Both the position numbers and the translations under genes were made by a program. Positions 6,020 to 6,085 of a DNA stretch of 6,085 bases are shown here, piece by piece; position 1 is the stretch's first letter; each line of letters starts with the position of its first letter. The DNA comes from Pedobacter sp. UBA2067 (GTDB lineage Bacteria; Bacteroidota; Bacteroidia; Sphingobacteriales; Sphingobacteriaceae). Location: the NCBI GenBank assembly GCA_002333205.1, contig DDAD01000044.1, positions 15,011-21,095 on the forward strand, in the 5' to 3' direction. Below the pieces are notes generated by a model. It had not been told where the DNA came from and searched no databases. It worked only from the letters and a program-made list of their open reading frames with translations.

Positions 6020-6085
6020 ATGCAGAATATTCTATTTTTCGGTGATAGCCTTACGGCGGGTTATGGTCTTGCCAATGTGTCCGTA
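6020..6085 (+). CDS. SGNH/GDSL hydrolase, TesA/arylesterase type (3' partial)
   Basis: Only the first 22 codons are in the window, and the frame runs open off the right edge. The ATG at 6020 is followed by NILFFGDSLTAGYGL, the classic block I of TesA-like SGNH hydrolases (arylesterase, thioesterase I or lysophospholipase L1), with nucleophile Ser10 in GDSL. The strand leading to the motif starts right after Met1, so there is no room for a signal peptide in this reading. Many TesA homologues are periplasmic, so a cytoplasmic form or a start further upstream is possible. In-frame codons upstream of 6020 offer no convincing signal sequence within the 76-bp gap. The gene is divergent from the SGNH-GH20 gene, whose own N-terminal domain belongs to the same superfamily but carries GNSIT in place of GDSLT. 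Confidence 0.8.
   Translation, partial: MQNILFFGDSLTAGYGLANVSV

Noticed and set aside
1..6085. Mobile elements, CRISPR repeats, tRNA or rRNA genes.
   Set aside because: No transposase or integrase motif, spaced repeats, cloverleaf-like sequence or rRNA-like stretch was seen, and coding density leaves no room for them.

Overview
The window looks like chromosomal DNA from a free-living Bacteroidota, most likely a Sphingobacteriaceae-type organism such as Pedobacter. This rests on family content and style, since no rRNA or other marker is present. The signs are an FtsX/MacB-type permease of the Bacteroidota kind, a PepSY-like periplasmic protein next to a DUF2490-type outer-membrane barrel, a secreted SGNH-GH20 glycan-processing enzyme, AT-rich leaders with mostly weak Shine-Dalgarno sequences, and a TAnnTTTG-type promoter element.

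Layout. Positions 1-915 (+) hold the C-terminal 304 residues of an ABC-transporter permease whose start lies outside the window. It converges on a co-oriented minus-strand block of five genes. Read in the direction of transcription, from right to left, these are: a secreted two-domain SGNH esterase / GH20 hexosaminidase (5943-3367), a RimJ/RimL-type GNAT acetyltransferase (3340-2804), a secreted PepSY-like protein (2721-2110), a DUF2490-type beta-barrel (2110-1436), and a second, unrelated GNAT acetyltransferase (1376-930). Spacings are 26 bp, 82 bp, a 1-base TAATG overlap, and 59 bp. At the right edge, 6020-6085 (+) is the start of a second SGNH hydrolase (TesA/arylesterase type), divergent from the GH20 gene across a 76-bp promoter region. 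No gap exceeds 82 bp, so the window is almost entirely coding.

How the genes may relate. The tightest link is PepSY-like/DUF2490: overlapping stop and start, both with signal peptides, one predicted periplasmic and one outer membrane, suggesting a two-component envelope module. The GH20 enzyme should act outside the cytoplasm on beta-linked N-acetylhexosaminides, with an esterase domain that could strip acyl decorations from the same glycan. The acetyltransferases are cytoplasmic and their substrates cannot be read from sequence. The permease and the second GNAT end 14 bp apart and share a compact hairpin that contains both stop codons, a likely bidirectional terminator.

I saw no mobile element, CRISPR array, tRNA, rRNA or phage gene. 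Nothing here is clearly a new defence or mobile system. The points most worth checking are the esterase-hexosaminidase fusion with its Asn-containing substrate pocket, and the coupled PepSY-like/DUF2490 pair.
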